Below are positions 34,005 to 45,200 of a stretch of DNA of 64,000 nucleotides, piece by piece. This DNA is from Leptasterias polaris. Its lineage: Eukaryota > Echinodermata > Asteroidea > Forcipulatida > Asteriidae. The translations under genes and the position numbers were made by a program. The stretch covers positions 15,004,001 to 15,068,000 of the forward strand of contig JAZGTN010000009.1 of NCBI GenBank assembly GCA_037783415.1, written 5' to 3'. Position 1 is the stretch's first letter; each line of letters opens with the position of its first letter. The notes beneath the pieces are model-generated. The model ran no database searches and was not told where the DNA came from. It saw nothing but the letters and a program-made list of their open reading frames with translations.

Positions 34005-36285
34005 AGAATTGTATACAACCCCTAGGTAAACTTTGGGTTGGACTAGGTTTACCCAATTTTAGTGTCATGCAGGGAACATGATAGTTTCTGTGTAAGCACT
34101 ATTTTTAATATTAGGTAACAGTTGCATGGTGCCGAGTCAATTTTTACCCGAGCTGAAATTCGTGTTCTCTTCTTAACATCAAAAAGGTAAGAATTTTTGA
34201 AAATACGTTTTACAGTGTACCTTATTTCTTTGCTTTCAATTAACTTTTCATTCGTATTAAATGTGTTCTAAATGAAGGCGGTACCGGTAGTGATTTGTGT
34301 CATGTAATAGTTTTAAACGCACTGTGGAAATACTAAATGGCCATCGGCGGCCATCTTGGAATTTGTGTATTCAGCCCGGACATGAGGTCCAAAGACCGTA
34401 AGACCACTCGATTGGGATTGCTCAGCGGGCTCACAATTTAATTTGCAGAAGACTCTCTTTTTTGTATAACTATTCAAAGAAAACCTAGCACAAAAATATA
34501 TTTGTGGTTTATGGTTTATTATTTGATACAAAAATATATTAATACCTTTTAACAACCAGTTTCACAGATTACCGAAACATAGGTAACAATATTTCACGGT
34601 TTACGTAATTCATGTACATTTTTTACCATGTGCAATGCACAATCGTTATCCAAATTTAACCGAAATCCTACCTTCAAAATTGTACTTCCCCAAACAATCG
34701 TCTTCTCACCTTTTTAAAAATGATTATGGCTCCAATAGCGGGTCTCCTTATTCACTCAAATTCAACCCAAAAGATGAATCTTTCTTCCCAATTATTACTA
34801 CAAGTCTTTCCTTTCGCGAGGCAATATAAAAAAGGACATACAAATAGGCCCATGCAGCCTCATACCAGGATTTTATTAATACACTTTACAGTGATTAATT
34901 ACCAATATCATCAATGAAAAACTGAAAGGTGCAACTTATTTAGTAAATATTTGTATTATTATTTGCAATTAATTTACGTTCAACTATGACAAAAATAGTT
35001 GGTTAAAATTATCTGTAAAATAAAACACCCCAAAAGCCAGTGAAGTTGACCTGGAGATTTTGCGAGTTTTCGCGAGAAATTTGACATCCGGGTTACTCGA
35101 GTAGGAGTAACATAGTGTAGTGTTACATTTATTTTTAAAAGGAGCTTGTCCTTTTTTTCTTTTTACAATCTTCATTAATTGAATTTGGTTTGGATAAAAT
35201 AAAAACCATATATTATATGTAAAGGACGGATCATATTTGGCACGGAAAAGTGAAAACGCCGTTTTTGCTGCAGGCTAGGCCTACTGCAGTTTTTTGTGAC
35301 ACGGTATCAAATTCATCAGGGCTACTACTGTACTACAGGCATCGATGAAAGGCAAGAGTTACTTGGTTATGGTATGGTATTAGTAAAACTAATAATATTA
35401 CTGTGTCATACTCAAATCCTTTGGTATATAGCATTTGTACTAATTATATTGAATATACATTATCACTCACCGCATGAAGGAAGGACAGAGCTCAAACTAA
35501 TATCGATTAATCTATACATTTCAACCTGTCAGCAGAGGGTAAACAGCTATTCTTTGTCGGCCTACTTAAGTTAACAAGATACACATTTTATACAAAATAA
35601 CATATTTACTAGTTTTATGTATAGGCTGTTGCTTTTGCTCTCCTCCCATACTACTGCCCCCCTCCCCAGTCTCTCTTTTGACAGCGGTCTGATTGAACAA
35701 TTGTCTTTCAGATTGAGTTGGGGATGATTTTCAGATGAAAACCACATCATGCAAGTGTCCACTGGAAAACTATAAACGTCATCTTGCTGCGACTGCTCTT
35801 TTGTTTTGGTAAATGTTTATGTTTGTCCTCAATCAAATATTTGTTAGACCTTTAGTTTCAGTGTGAAGTAAAACATATACTTACTCATTCAGTCAAAACA
35901 ATTGTCACTATTACCATTATTTTTTTAATTTCTTTTCAAACAACAGATACAATCAAGCGAGCAAACAGATATCAAGCTTAGCAGTTGGTCAAATCACCAA
36001 AAATCAGCCCCTACAAAGGAAACAAAGACAATGACCGAGTTGTCCCCTTGCAGACATCAATTATATTGGTGAGAACATTTGCAAAAACGTTTGCTTCACA
36101 GGAGACCTATACATTTCTCTGATTCAGATATTTACCATGCAGAAACTCGACAGAGTGAAATGCCGAACCAGTTACTTTTTATGAAAAACATCCATGTTCA
36201 CGTGTGCCCTTTCGCTTGTCTGTGCTTAAACCATGAAACGAATCAGCTTTGTAAACTATCACTGTCCTTGAACGCCAATTTTCCC
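34005..36285. other. Unannotated DNA
   Basis: No supported gene across about 2.2 kb. On the minus strand near 34350, AAGATGGCCGCCGATGG matches the YY1-type initiator seen at many animal promoters, with a 13-codon frame after it. That alone is not enough to call a gene. Confidence 0.4.
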
Positions 36286-36289
36286 CAAA

Positions 36290-37535
36290 ATGAAAGGACT
36301 GCTCTGGCTAAGAGTGGTCACGTGTCACCGCCCATTCCTGACAGTGTTTCCCTCATGCAAAATGTTCAAACTAAAAACAATTTTTCTTTCACGGGTAAGA
36401 ATTTACTACAGGTACATGGCACTGCAATGGGTACACGTATGTCACCTTGATGAGTCAACTTGAACAGCGAATGATGGCGTCAGCCCCGTACCGTCCCTGG
36501 GTCTGGTGGCGCTATATTGATGACATCTTTTTCATGTGGACTAGTGATGAAACATGCCTCACGACATTCTCCACCGGTAGAACACATCGAGTGAATACCT
36601 ACTTTCTGGATGTCAAGGTCCTAAAGACCTTATATCCACAGATAAACATCACTACCTCCACTCAACCAGTTGTCACCCCGAATCTGCAAAACCAGCGTAG
36701 CCTAAACTCAGGCCCTCAGACTCCGTCGAATCTGTTCTAATGATTCTGATTGTTTTGCCACCACTCACAGGAAACCAAAAACACATTGTTTTCAGGGGGT
36801 CATGCTCCTAGCAGTCCATCGAGCGATCCAGAAAGTCAAGGCTCGTTCTAGGGATACGGTACTCTCCAAAGGACCCAAGCAACAACAGAGTTCCAAGGGG
36901 AAAGTCCCTTTTGTTGTCACTTTCAACCCTCACTTCCACACATTCGTAAAATAATCAGTTCTAACCATCATATTATTCACACATCGGATCGACCTCAACG
37001 TGCTGTACAGGAAGAACCCATAGTTTCCTACAAACACCAGAGGCCGACCAGTCTCAGGGATCTCATCGTCCTGGAAGAAGTCCCCCCCCCCCACCCCATT
37101 AATGATGATGTTAATTCTTGTTTGCAACAGGGAGCTTGTATTGTGTTCCAACACTTCAAAGTGCAACGTTTGTAGACAACATATTAGGGAATCAGACCTG
37201 TCAACAGTCAACAACCAAAATTTTAGATATACCTGTAGGACATCACTTCAATCTTCCTTATCACTCTGTTTATGTTATGATATTACAGGACATTGAGACA
37301 CTAGGTAACCACAGAGAGACTGTCCGTCTGAGTTTAGGGACAAACTGTGGATAAGGCGCCTCCAGACCATTCAACCACATGGTTTGGACATCGAAGAAGG
37401 TAATGACTAATAACTTTTGTATTTTCCTTGTCCTTTGTCCAACAGTTATCCACCTTTTTAGTCTGCACTTTTCACTAATTTTTACTTATCTATTTTTTCT
37501 CCCTCTTCCGTGTTTCCAAATTCGTGTGGTCAAAC
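36290..37535 (+). pseudogene. Penelope-like retroelement, 5'-truncated and frameshifted
   Basis: Reverse transcriptase motifs are visible: LLQVHGTAMGTRMSP before a stop at about 36447, then in the next frame SQLEQRMMASAPYRPW and RYIDDIFFMW, the catalytic YIDD. Broken frames then give a basic linker ending RPTSLRDLI at about 37060. The CNVCRQHI zinc-ribbon-like piece follows at about 37160. The C-terminal segment has HFNLPYHS and IETLGNHRETVRL (37230-37330). The order fits Penelope-like elements with a GIY-YIG endonuclease, though the GIY-YIG core itself is not visible. The 3' flank (CAACAGTTATCCAC...TTTTTAGTCTGC) is shared with 52345-52472. Stops and frameshifts make it inactive. Confidence 0.75.
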
Positions 37536-37539
37536 CAGC

Positions 37540-37730
37540 CCCTTCCCTCCACCCACCCCACCCCCTTTGTCTCCTTATTTGTATTTTACCTCCTTGCTTT
37601 TTATGTATGCTTTCTGCTTCTCTCTCTACATCTATCTTTCTATTTCCAATTGACTGCTCTTGTTACACTCTTGTTTACATGTTTATGTGTATTGTTATGT
37701 CATGTATATAACCTTCGTGAAGGAATCATT
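37540..37730 (+). other. Pyrimidine-rich DNA
   Basis: C- and T-rich sequence between the two mobile-element remnants, open in two frames because of its composition. No gene is inferred. Confidence 0.5.
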
Positions 37731-37734
37731 TTTG

Positions 37735-39580
37735 TGCACTATTTTGGGGTTGGTAAGCAGTTTGCAACAGCTAACTCTATTGTGTCATTATTGTACCAAG
37801 TGAAGATGGTTGCCTGAAAGATTTACACGATGGATGGTTATGCTAAAGAGAGTAATCTGTTTTCATCAAAGAAAACGATCAAACTAGTTCTCTATATTAA
37901 TGACTTTGAGGTTTCAAATCCTCTGATCCCAAAGGCAGGTATTCATAAATTAACTGCTGCCTATTTCTCCATTTTGAATGTGACATCCAAAATTCGATTT
38001 GTTCTTTGGCTACAGTAAACAGTTTGAATATGGACAAATATTTGAACCTCTGATCAAAGATTTGAAAGATCTGTGTACTGAAGGACTAGACTGGGTAGAT
38101 TCTGCTGAGTTTCATGGAGCTGTCAAAGTTGTGATTGCTCAGGTAGTGGGTGATAATTTGGGAATTCACTTACTTTTTGGCCTAGCTGAAGGCTTTACTG
38201 CAAACTATCCTTGTCGGAGATGTAAAATACACCGAAATTAATGGTGGTATACTGCAACCGAGAATCACAATTATTTACGTACAAGGGAGAACTTTTAAAC
38301 TGACCTTGAGCAAAACGACTTGCCAAGTACTGGAATCAAAGGTCCATGCCCCCTTAATGAACTACCATATTTTCACATTCTGAACAATGTATCATTTGAT
38401 ATAAGCATGATCTGCTTGAGGGGATATGCCCCCTTAAAATAAAGCAAGTGTTGAAAGAGCTGATCAAAAAATTGTGTTTCACTCTGGACCAGTGTTGTAG
38501 GTCTCGAGACCTGGTCTCGGTCTCGAGACCGTCTCGAGACCTTTTTTGGTGTCTCGGTCTCCCCCTCCCCCTCGGTCTCGGATGTCAAGGTCTCGGTCTT
38601 GGTCTCGGTCTCGGACTTCCAGGTCTCGACTACAACACTGCTCTGGACACTTTGAACGCAAGAAATTTGAGTTTCAATTGTGGCAGTCATGAATCAAAGG
38701 ATAAACCTTCACCAGGGCAAAATGCTGCACAATAATGTGGTGTTTAATTCGCAATCTACCTCTTATTATTGGACAGCTGGTGCCATAAGGTGACATTCAC
38801 TGGGAACTGATTCTTCTCTTACTAGACTGTATGAAGTTGATATTTGCACCTTCCATAAGCAAGGAAGAGCTCATTTACATGAAGCATTTGATCAGGGATC
38901 ACCACTTATACTATCTGCAGTTGTTCAATGAAAGACATCTCAAGCCTAAACATCATTTCATGATACATTATCCTCATGCAGTTGAACAAGTAGGCCCTCT
39001 TCTATATCTTTTGGTTATGTGATTTGAAGCTAAGCACAACTTTTCAAGGAGATTGTCCCACATAGTCTGCAACTTTCAAAACATTGGCAAAACATTTGCT
39101 TACAGGCACCAGATACAGTTGTGCTACAACATGTTATCCAATAAAATACATCAAGAGAAACATGTTGAAGTGGGCTCTGGGTCATCAGTGTTGCTTTTGT
39201 CCTTCGAGATTTCTGAAGTTATTTCACAGGAACTTCATGTTGGACTGTATGACGACATATTTGTTGCAAATTGGTGCAAGGTTAATGGAATCCAGTACAA
39301 GAGGCATCAGATACTGGTTATTGACCAATATGAAGATGACCACCAGCCAATGTTTGGAAAGGTAACAAATGTGCTTGTTATGGAGCTGAATGTGTACATG
39401 GTAGTGGACAAGTGGCATGATACTGGGTATAATCGGCACCTTCACTCATATGAGGTACAGCCAAGAGTGACCCAAGTAAGAAGCATGAATTCACTGATAG
39501 ATTATCATCCTTTGCAAGCTATCAACTTAGATCGTCAGTCGCCACTGCACTATGTCACTTTGAGGAGCAACATTTCCTGA
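37735..39580 (+). pseudogene. Decayed member of a multicopy invertebrate family (INDFEVSNPL ... HFMIHYP)
   Basis: Frame pieces keep a collinear protein. INDFEVSNPLIPKAGIHKL lies at about 37880-37950, then a frameshift. VVGDNLGIHLLFGLAEGFTA and NYPCRRCKIH follow at 38140-38230. LPYFHILNNVSFDIS lies at about 38360-38405, and FTLD..TLNARNLSF at 38478-38680, split by a MITE. HFMIHYPHAVEQVGPLL lies at 38950-39005 and RLSHIVCNFQNIGKTFAYRH at 39050-39110. A long C-terminal frame ends near 39580 in SPLHYVTLRSNIS. I recall this order from abundant uncharacterised proteins of echinoderms and cnidarians, possibly transposase-derived. Several stops and at least two frameshifts are present. A LINE lies directly after its end. 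Confidence 0.7.
38490..38640 (+). mobile_element. hAT-type MITE with perfect 8-bp target duplication
   Basis: Ends are CAGTGTTGTAG and CTACAACACTG, an 11-bp inverted repeat. CTCTGGAC flanks it on both sides (38482-38489 and 38641-38648). The CA-G start and 8-bp duplication are typical of hAT transposons. The interior is a GGTCTCG microsatellite-like repeat. The insertion is 151 bp; with the duplicated 8 bp it adds 159 bp, a multiple of three, and stays open in the host frame. Confidence 0.92.
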
Positions 39581-39616
39581 AGACACTGCTCTTACTTTGC
39601 TGCATGTTGATCGATT

Positions 39617-40925
39617 GATTTTTATTTATTTATTTATTTATTTGTTATTACATATCAAAATCGCATAAAAAGATTGTTTTTTTAAATACAAAACACAAAC
39701 ATGACTTACAAAAGATAAAAAGACATCAAACAAAGTGACCCCACAAAATTGTACACATGTAAAAAAGAGAAACACAGAGTGAATGGGGGGAAAAACTAGC
39801 CAAATTATTGATGGAGAGATATGGAATGGCACTCTTGCCATATCTGTCAACCCTATAATGGGGTTCACTAAATAAACGTTTATTCCTTAATGGCATACTA
39901 TGAGTACTGGTGTTTTGTTTAAACCAAGCAGAACATCTTTCAGAAAGGGCACAAAATTTTGCAAATTTAAGGCACAGTTGTTCCCTCCTGTCAGACATTG
40001 GTATTAGCTTACATTCAGAAAGAGCGCTTTTATAGTTGGTGTGTTCATAGCCCAAGATAATTTTACAAGCCCGCTTTTGAATGGACTCAATGGATAAGGA
40101 TTGCTTACTAGTGAGACCTGAATGCCAAACAGGGGCAGCATATTCAAGGATGGGACGAACGTAAGTCATAAAAATAGTAATAAGGTCCTCTTTGGAAACA
40201 CTCATTTTTTTTAAGCGGCCCAAAATGTGAAGCCGTTTACTACCTTTAGAAACAATTTCCCTCACTTGAGTTTCCCATTTTAAATCATTCTGAACCCAAA
40301 CTCCGAGCAGCTTAGTCTCAGTCACTACTTCAAGAACTTGTTTATCAATCATAATTGAGGGCGGTTGGGTAGGATTTTTCTTGAAACAAAATTGCATGGT
40401 TTTGCATTTAGAAGGATTAAGACTAAGTTTATTTTGTTGAGACCAGTTATAAGGTTTAGTAATATCATTTTGCAATAAAGTGTTACAATTGGTGAAACTG
40501 ACTTCCCCAAGGCTGAGATCATCAACATATTTCCATCTTTTGGAAGATGCTTTATAAGATGCATCATCAATGGTAGCCAGAAAAACAATGGGGCCCAATT
40601 TATGCCCTGCGGAACGCTGCAGGTAAGATATTCCCAATCTGATAATATAGATTGGTAACGAACCCTCTGACGCCTGTTCGAAAGAAAACTTATGATCCAA
40701 GGAATAATTTCAGATCTAGCACCAAGGGAGATTAGCTTAGAGGCAGCAATTGTATGATCAACACTGTCAAAAGCTTTGGAAAAATCAGTTAACACCAGTT
40801 TACCAATTGAATTAGGCATATTACTACCTTTATAAAATACATCCAGTAAGTCAACCAAACAATGAGTGGTGGATGATCCTTTAAGGCTACCATATTGGCT
40901 TTTATCAAGGTTTAACCCCTAATTA
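39617..40925 (-). pseudogene. 5'-truncated LINE reverse transcriptase (CR1/L2-like)
   Basis: On the minus strand, 40349-40858 carries VLTDFSKAFDSVDHTI, WIISFLSNRRQRVRY and SVPQGI. The frame then shifts near 40600, and 39726-40700 continues with HKLGPIVFL, KYVDDLSLGE (YVDD, the catalytic aspartates), LSLNPSKCKTM, the thumb region TYVRPILEYAAPVWHSG and IQKRACKIILG. The 3' end (39619-39645) is a TTTA microsatellite, as in L2/CR1-type elements. The endonuclease domain and 5' half are missing, ending in ATTAATTAACC repeats near 40990. It inserted directly after the 37.7-39.6 kb pseudogene. Inactive. Confidence 0.85.
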
Positions 40926-40929
40926 ATAT

Positions 40930-40990
40930 CATAATATCACCACTAATTAATATCATTAATTAACCATTAATTAACCATTAATTAACCATC
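40930..40990. repeat. ATTAATTAACC short tandem repeat
   Basis: Several copies of ATTAATTAACC, preceded by looser TTAATATCAT copies; lies at the truncated end of the LINE. Confidence 0.75.
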
Positions 40991-41360
40991 GATGACCCGA
41001 TGATGCCATTGCTGCTAAAAAGGTACCTTATAATCACTGCATAGAGCCATCAACAAGTGGATTTGACCTTTTAGGTTCTTGGTCATCAAAAGTTGTCATC
41101 ATGATATGAAATAGTGTGGCTATAGTTCTCTGGTTTTTTACAAGAGGGGAAAAAGTTACCATAAAAACCTACCATTCTATGGCTCAAAACTACTTCCCTT
41201 TGTAGGGCCTACCACATGTTGCATGAGTCAGTGCCAATGTTCTGGTACTAGGTAAGTGGTCGTTAGTTATCTTGGGAGATGTTCAGAGAAAATGTTCCTT
41301 TGTAAGCAGTCAGTATTTTTATTCTTAAGTTCAGTTGTACCTTTATTTACTTTCTTTCAG

Positions 41361-41498
41361 ACCCCAGCAAAAAGTGATGCCAACAAGAGTTGTGTTCAAA
41401 TTTAAGATGAACCAGTACCAGCTGATGAAGAAAACATACCTTCCACGTCTGGACCACATGCTCAATGCCAGAGTCAAAATGATTGTCATGGTGCATTT
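41361..41498 (+). CDS. Exon 1 seen of the 41.4-45.8 kb gene (possibly broken)
   Basis: Preceded by a good acceptor (TTTCTTTCAG) and followed by GTAAGT. The frame that joins in phase to the next exon carries a TAA about 15 codons in, then DEPVPADEENIPSTSGPHAQ, a plausible linker. A second frame is open throughout but does not join in phase. Upstream exons were not identified. Confidence 0.45.
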
Positions 41499-41730
41499 GT
41501 AAGTTCATTTAATGGCTGGTCAAACAATTGTATTTAAATGTTAACTGAATGCAAACCAACAACCTTTAGCTAATTTTATCACTGATCCCTACTGAAGCCA
41601 AAAATTAGTCAACATCACACATGGGATGCCTGCTGATTTGGGGGAAACAACTATGACTGTTTGTGCAAATCATCTCTTAGAGACGAGGATCTTAAAAGGC
41701 CAAGTATGTCAAAGCTTACCTTTTTATAGA

Positions 41731-41831
41731 GTTTTTTGGGTTGAACAAGGAAAAATTTACTAGAGTGGGATTTGAACCAACGACCTCCGGATTGACGTGC
41801 CGGCGCTCTACCAACTGAGCTATCTAGCCCT
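41731..41831 (-). mobile_element. tRNA-derived SINE (Asp-like head)
   Basis: On the minus strand, GGGCTAGATAGCTCAGTTGG and TAGAGCGCCGGCACGTCAAT form acceptor, D and anticodon arms with GTC in the anticodon position; GTTGGTTCAAATCCCAC is the T arm. The acceptor ends and one T-stem pair do not match, and the tail CCTTGTTCAACCC follows, so this is a SINE and not a tRNA gene. It lies in intron 1 of the surrounding gene. The 64-codon frame across it is the familiar tRNA artefact. Confidence 0.8.
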
Positions 41832-41998
41832 ATGATGGCGGTCACCCAATTTTGTCAATATCCTTGTTCGGTGGGTACCAGTCAGAAGCCATTCAACCGT
41901 AGACTGCCGTGTAGCCAAGGATCACACCCAAGTATACGATACAACCTGGGAAGCGGCAGCCAGGGGATCACCATAAGGGGATGCGACTTTTTTATATC

Positions 41999-42208
41999 AG
42001 ATATCAAATAACAAACCACAAGGGAAACTGACTGGGTAAATTTTAAATGATTTTGGGGTTGAACAAGGAAAAATTGACTAGAGCGGGATTTGAACCAACG
42101 ACCTCCGGATTGACGTGCCGGCACTCTAGTCAATTTTTCCTTGTTCAACCCAAAAATCATTTAAAATTTACCCAATCAGTTTCCCTTGTGGTTTGTTATT
42201 TGATATCT
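41999..42208. mobile_element. Snap-back SINE: inverted pair of tails around one head
   Basis: The left arm (41999-42083) and right arm (42124-42208) are inverted copies of 85 bp differing at about two positions. Each contains AGATATCAAATAACAAACC, GGGTAAATTTTAAATGAT and the SINE tail GAACAAGGAAAAATTGACTA. Between them lie only ~40 bp of the tRNA-like head (GGGATTTGAACCAACGACCT). Part of intron 1. It looks like a hairpin-type inverted duplication of one SINE and its flank. Confidence 0.85.
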
Positions 42209-42251
42209 TTTTATAGAGTCTGAAATGTTGTTTTCTATCACCTGTGACTAG

Positions 42252-45200
42252 GATGTAAGAGCAATACTTCATGATATGGCAAACAAGGCAGTGATCCTAA
42301 AAGAATTGGATGCAGGTCAGCTCTCAATGAAGTCTAGAATCATGGTTGTTCGCACTATAGTAGCGTGGATGATCGAGCGATATAGCAGCAAGTAAGTACT
42401 TTAGAAAGTAGTGTATTGTATTGTGCTAAAACCCACAGAAAGCATGTTCTGGGAAAGAGTGACAATCGTCATTTATTTTATTCAAAAATGTTAACCTTAA
42501 AAAGAGGAAGACGCTGATTATTTGGTGTATACACTTGGTTGTATTTATTAAGTAGTGTTTTACTCAAACAACCTAATTCCTCACCAGGATCAATTTTAAT
42601 TTCTGATGGATTTTACCTTGTTTGGTTAGGAAAACACCTGTAAAAACGCTAAATAAAGCATTTTTTCATTATCCAATTTCAGGCCACCAACAAACATAAA
42701 GATTACACTTGCTAAAGCCCTGGTGAAACAGTTTCCGAAACCCAAAGACTCTGAAGGACAAGGATATGTAAGTAAACTTACGCTATATTGGGATTACCTT
42801 GTGTGCTGTGTTTTTATTTCATTACCTTATTTGATTTCAATTTTTCTGAAGTGACACCATGATGAAACAAGCTTTCAAACCTAATTTGTTTTCTTTCTAA
42901 TACCTTATTTCAAAGCATGAAACTGGAAAATGAAGTAAAAATTTGTTCTGCGATTGTCAACAGTTGGTCTTCAAATGGAAAACCACATTTCTTTATGTAA
43001 AATGTAAACATGTGTCAATCTTTGGTACATCTTACACAGGAAGCATGGTTCTCTCCTTCAAAGGGGAAACGCGAAGCATCGGAGTATTTGGAACACAGAC
43101 TTGTACAGATTCGGACACCTTCTTCAACTGCCTCTTCCCAGAAGAAAACAAAACTGGAGAGAAGTGTAATAGAGACTTTACAGGTAAGGCCAAACCAATG
43201 TACTTTGGACATAGAATACAGATATACAGAGCCGGGGAGGTGGGAGGGGTGGGAGATATACAGAGCCGGGGAGGTGGGAGGGGTGGGGAATGGTGGTCTG
43301 AACTATTCATTAGAGGATAAAAAGGGAACACAATGACTTAATTGTCACTGACAACATTTTGGTGAAAGAGGTCAAAGTGTTTTTCAGGAATTACGTAATC
43401 AAAAGGTAATCAAAAAGTAATAAATACTATTTTTTGAGATGGGAACCCACCCAAAGAATCACTGAAAAGTGATCCCTAAATTATATAGAAACTGGAGAAA
43501 CATTAATAATTTTAGATGCATGGGTTTGCTAAAAACTATTGATGTGAATCTCACAAGGTCATGCATCATGTGGTCCAAATGATGGGAAAACTTATTTGAT
43601 GTAAACAAAAACGTTATTATTTCACGAAAGCCCATGAAACATGCATATTCAATATGTATGATTGCCATATGCAGTGATAATGATTCCTCCTCTGAACACT
43701 ATAATACAAACTTGTCGACTCTGATGATTTCTTTGTCAACTAACAGCCTAGTAACTCAGTCATGTAACTACTCTGGTTTGACACCTAAATATAAAATATG
43801 TTCTTCATTTTTAATGATGTTTTCTTTCATGCCATTTACACATGTGTTTGTTTTTTAATATGTGACATTAAATGACATGCTTGCAGATAAAGACTTCAAG
43901 GAAATGAAGGCATGGTTAAGATACAATAAGGACCCAAAAGACACGGTTGAAACGTACATGGCAAAGACATGCAAGACAAGAGCATCCTGGGTACGAGAAA
44001 CCATGGAATCGCCTGTTCGTGAATGGCCACGCCTTCTTGATACTCCAGGGATGGTAAGCTGTAGGAATGAAATGTGATTTACATTTGTGATCTAAAGACT
44101 GCTGTAACATGCAGTTTGCTAGAAGCCCCTTCCAACGAATGCCACCTTTTGTATGTAAATCTCAACTCCACATTATGAAGTAGTAGAAGCAAGTTTTTTA
44201 GGAATTGTCAGCTTGTGTTCCTTTGAATAGTTCTAAGATGGCAACATGTTTTGAGAAAAAGCTTCCTTAAAAAACATTATTGTACCATATGAAAATGTTA
44301 ATGTCATGAACAATTTTACAAGTTTTTTCATACTTTTTGTCATTATAAAAGATTCAGCAGGACTTTCGTATCATCTATCCTAAGCATGCAGACTGCATGT
44401 TTATGAAGTGGCCCGAAATAGCTCAATACATCATGCAGTATGCAGATCTAAATAAAGTCAAGTGGAAACAGACTTTTCAGGATCCTCAATTTAAAGGTGA
44501 AGTATATGAACTAAATCATAGAGCTTTACATGTAAATAAAATCCTGGAAGTGTTTCACTCATATGGTTATACACACGTGTAACTCACCGACCCTACATAA
44601 ATATGTTTTTATTTGTGTCCCTCTTGCAGAGCTCCACTGGAGACGATTTGTGATCCAATGTTTAAGGTCATACGTGTGAAATTTATGTTTTAGCACTTTC
44701 TTCTTAAGATCTTAGCAACACTCCCTTTAACTTTGAATCTTAGAGCCAAATTGTGTGACCTAATTTTGAACTGTGCCTTCAAATAATAGCAAACAAAACA
44801 TATGTAACTTTAATATGTATTTATCATAGCTGCATCTTCTGACTTGTCTGATGAGACATCCATGATCATGGCTTTCTTTGCTCTTGGGATGGCCGTTCCA
44901 CAAGGGATGTGCAAAGTTGGCAAGCAGTCCCGCAGAATATCTGCCAAGGAAGCTCAAAAGACTTTCATTGATATCGCCCCTGTGTGTATTTGTTTTATTT
45001 GTTATTTTATCTGTTAACCTTATTTTATCCAAGAATAAAGGATTTGTATTAGTCTACTGAAAGAAAATAATTATGCTTGAATCATTTTTGTATTCACTTT
45101 TTAAATGTATACAAATTTGGGAGGAGTAAATGCACTGCCCTTCATCAGCCTAAAACTAGAAGCTCATAAAAAGTACATTCATATTCCGATCTGAACCTAA

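Noticed and set aside
37379..37817. Frames rich in Leu, Ser, Phe and Pro
   Set aside because: They come from pyrimidine-rich DNA; only the last codons join the start of the following pseudogene.
38448..38735. A 95-codon frame as a separate Leu/Gly-rich protein
   Set aside because: It is the MITE read through within the decayed coding sequence.
41651..42160. Frames with VGRAPARQSGGRWFKS-type peptides
   Set aside because: This peptide is the translation of a tRNA-like SINE head.
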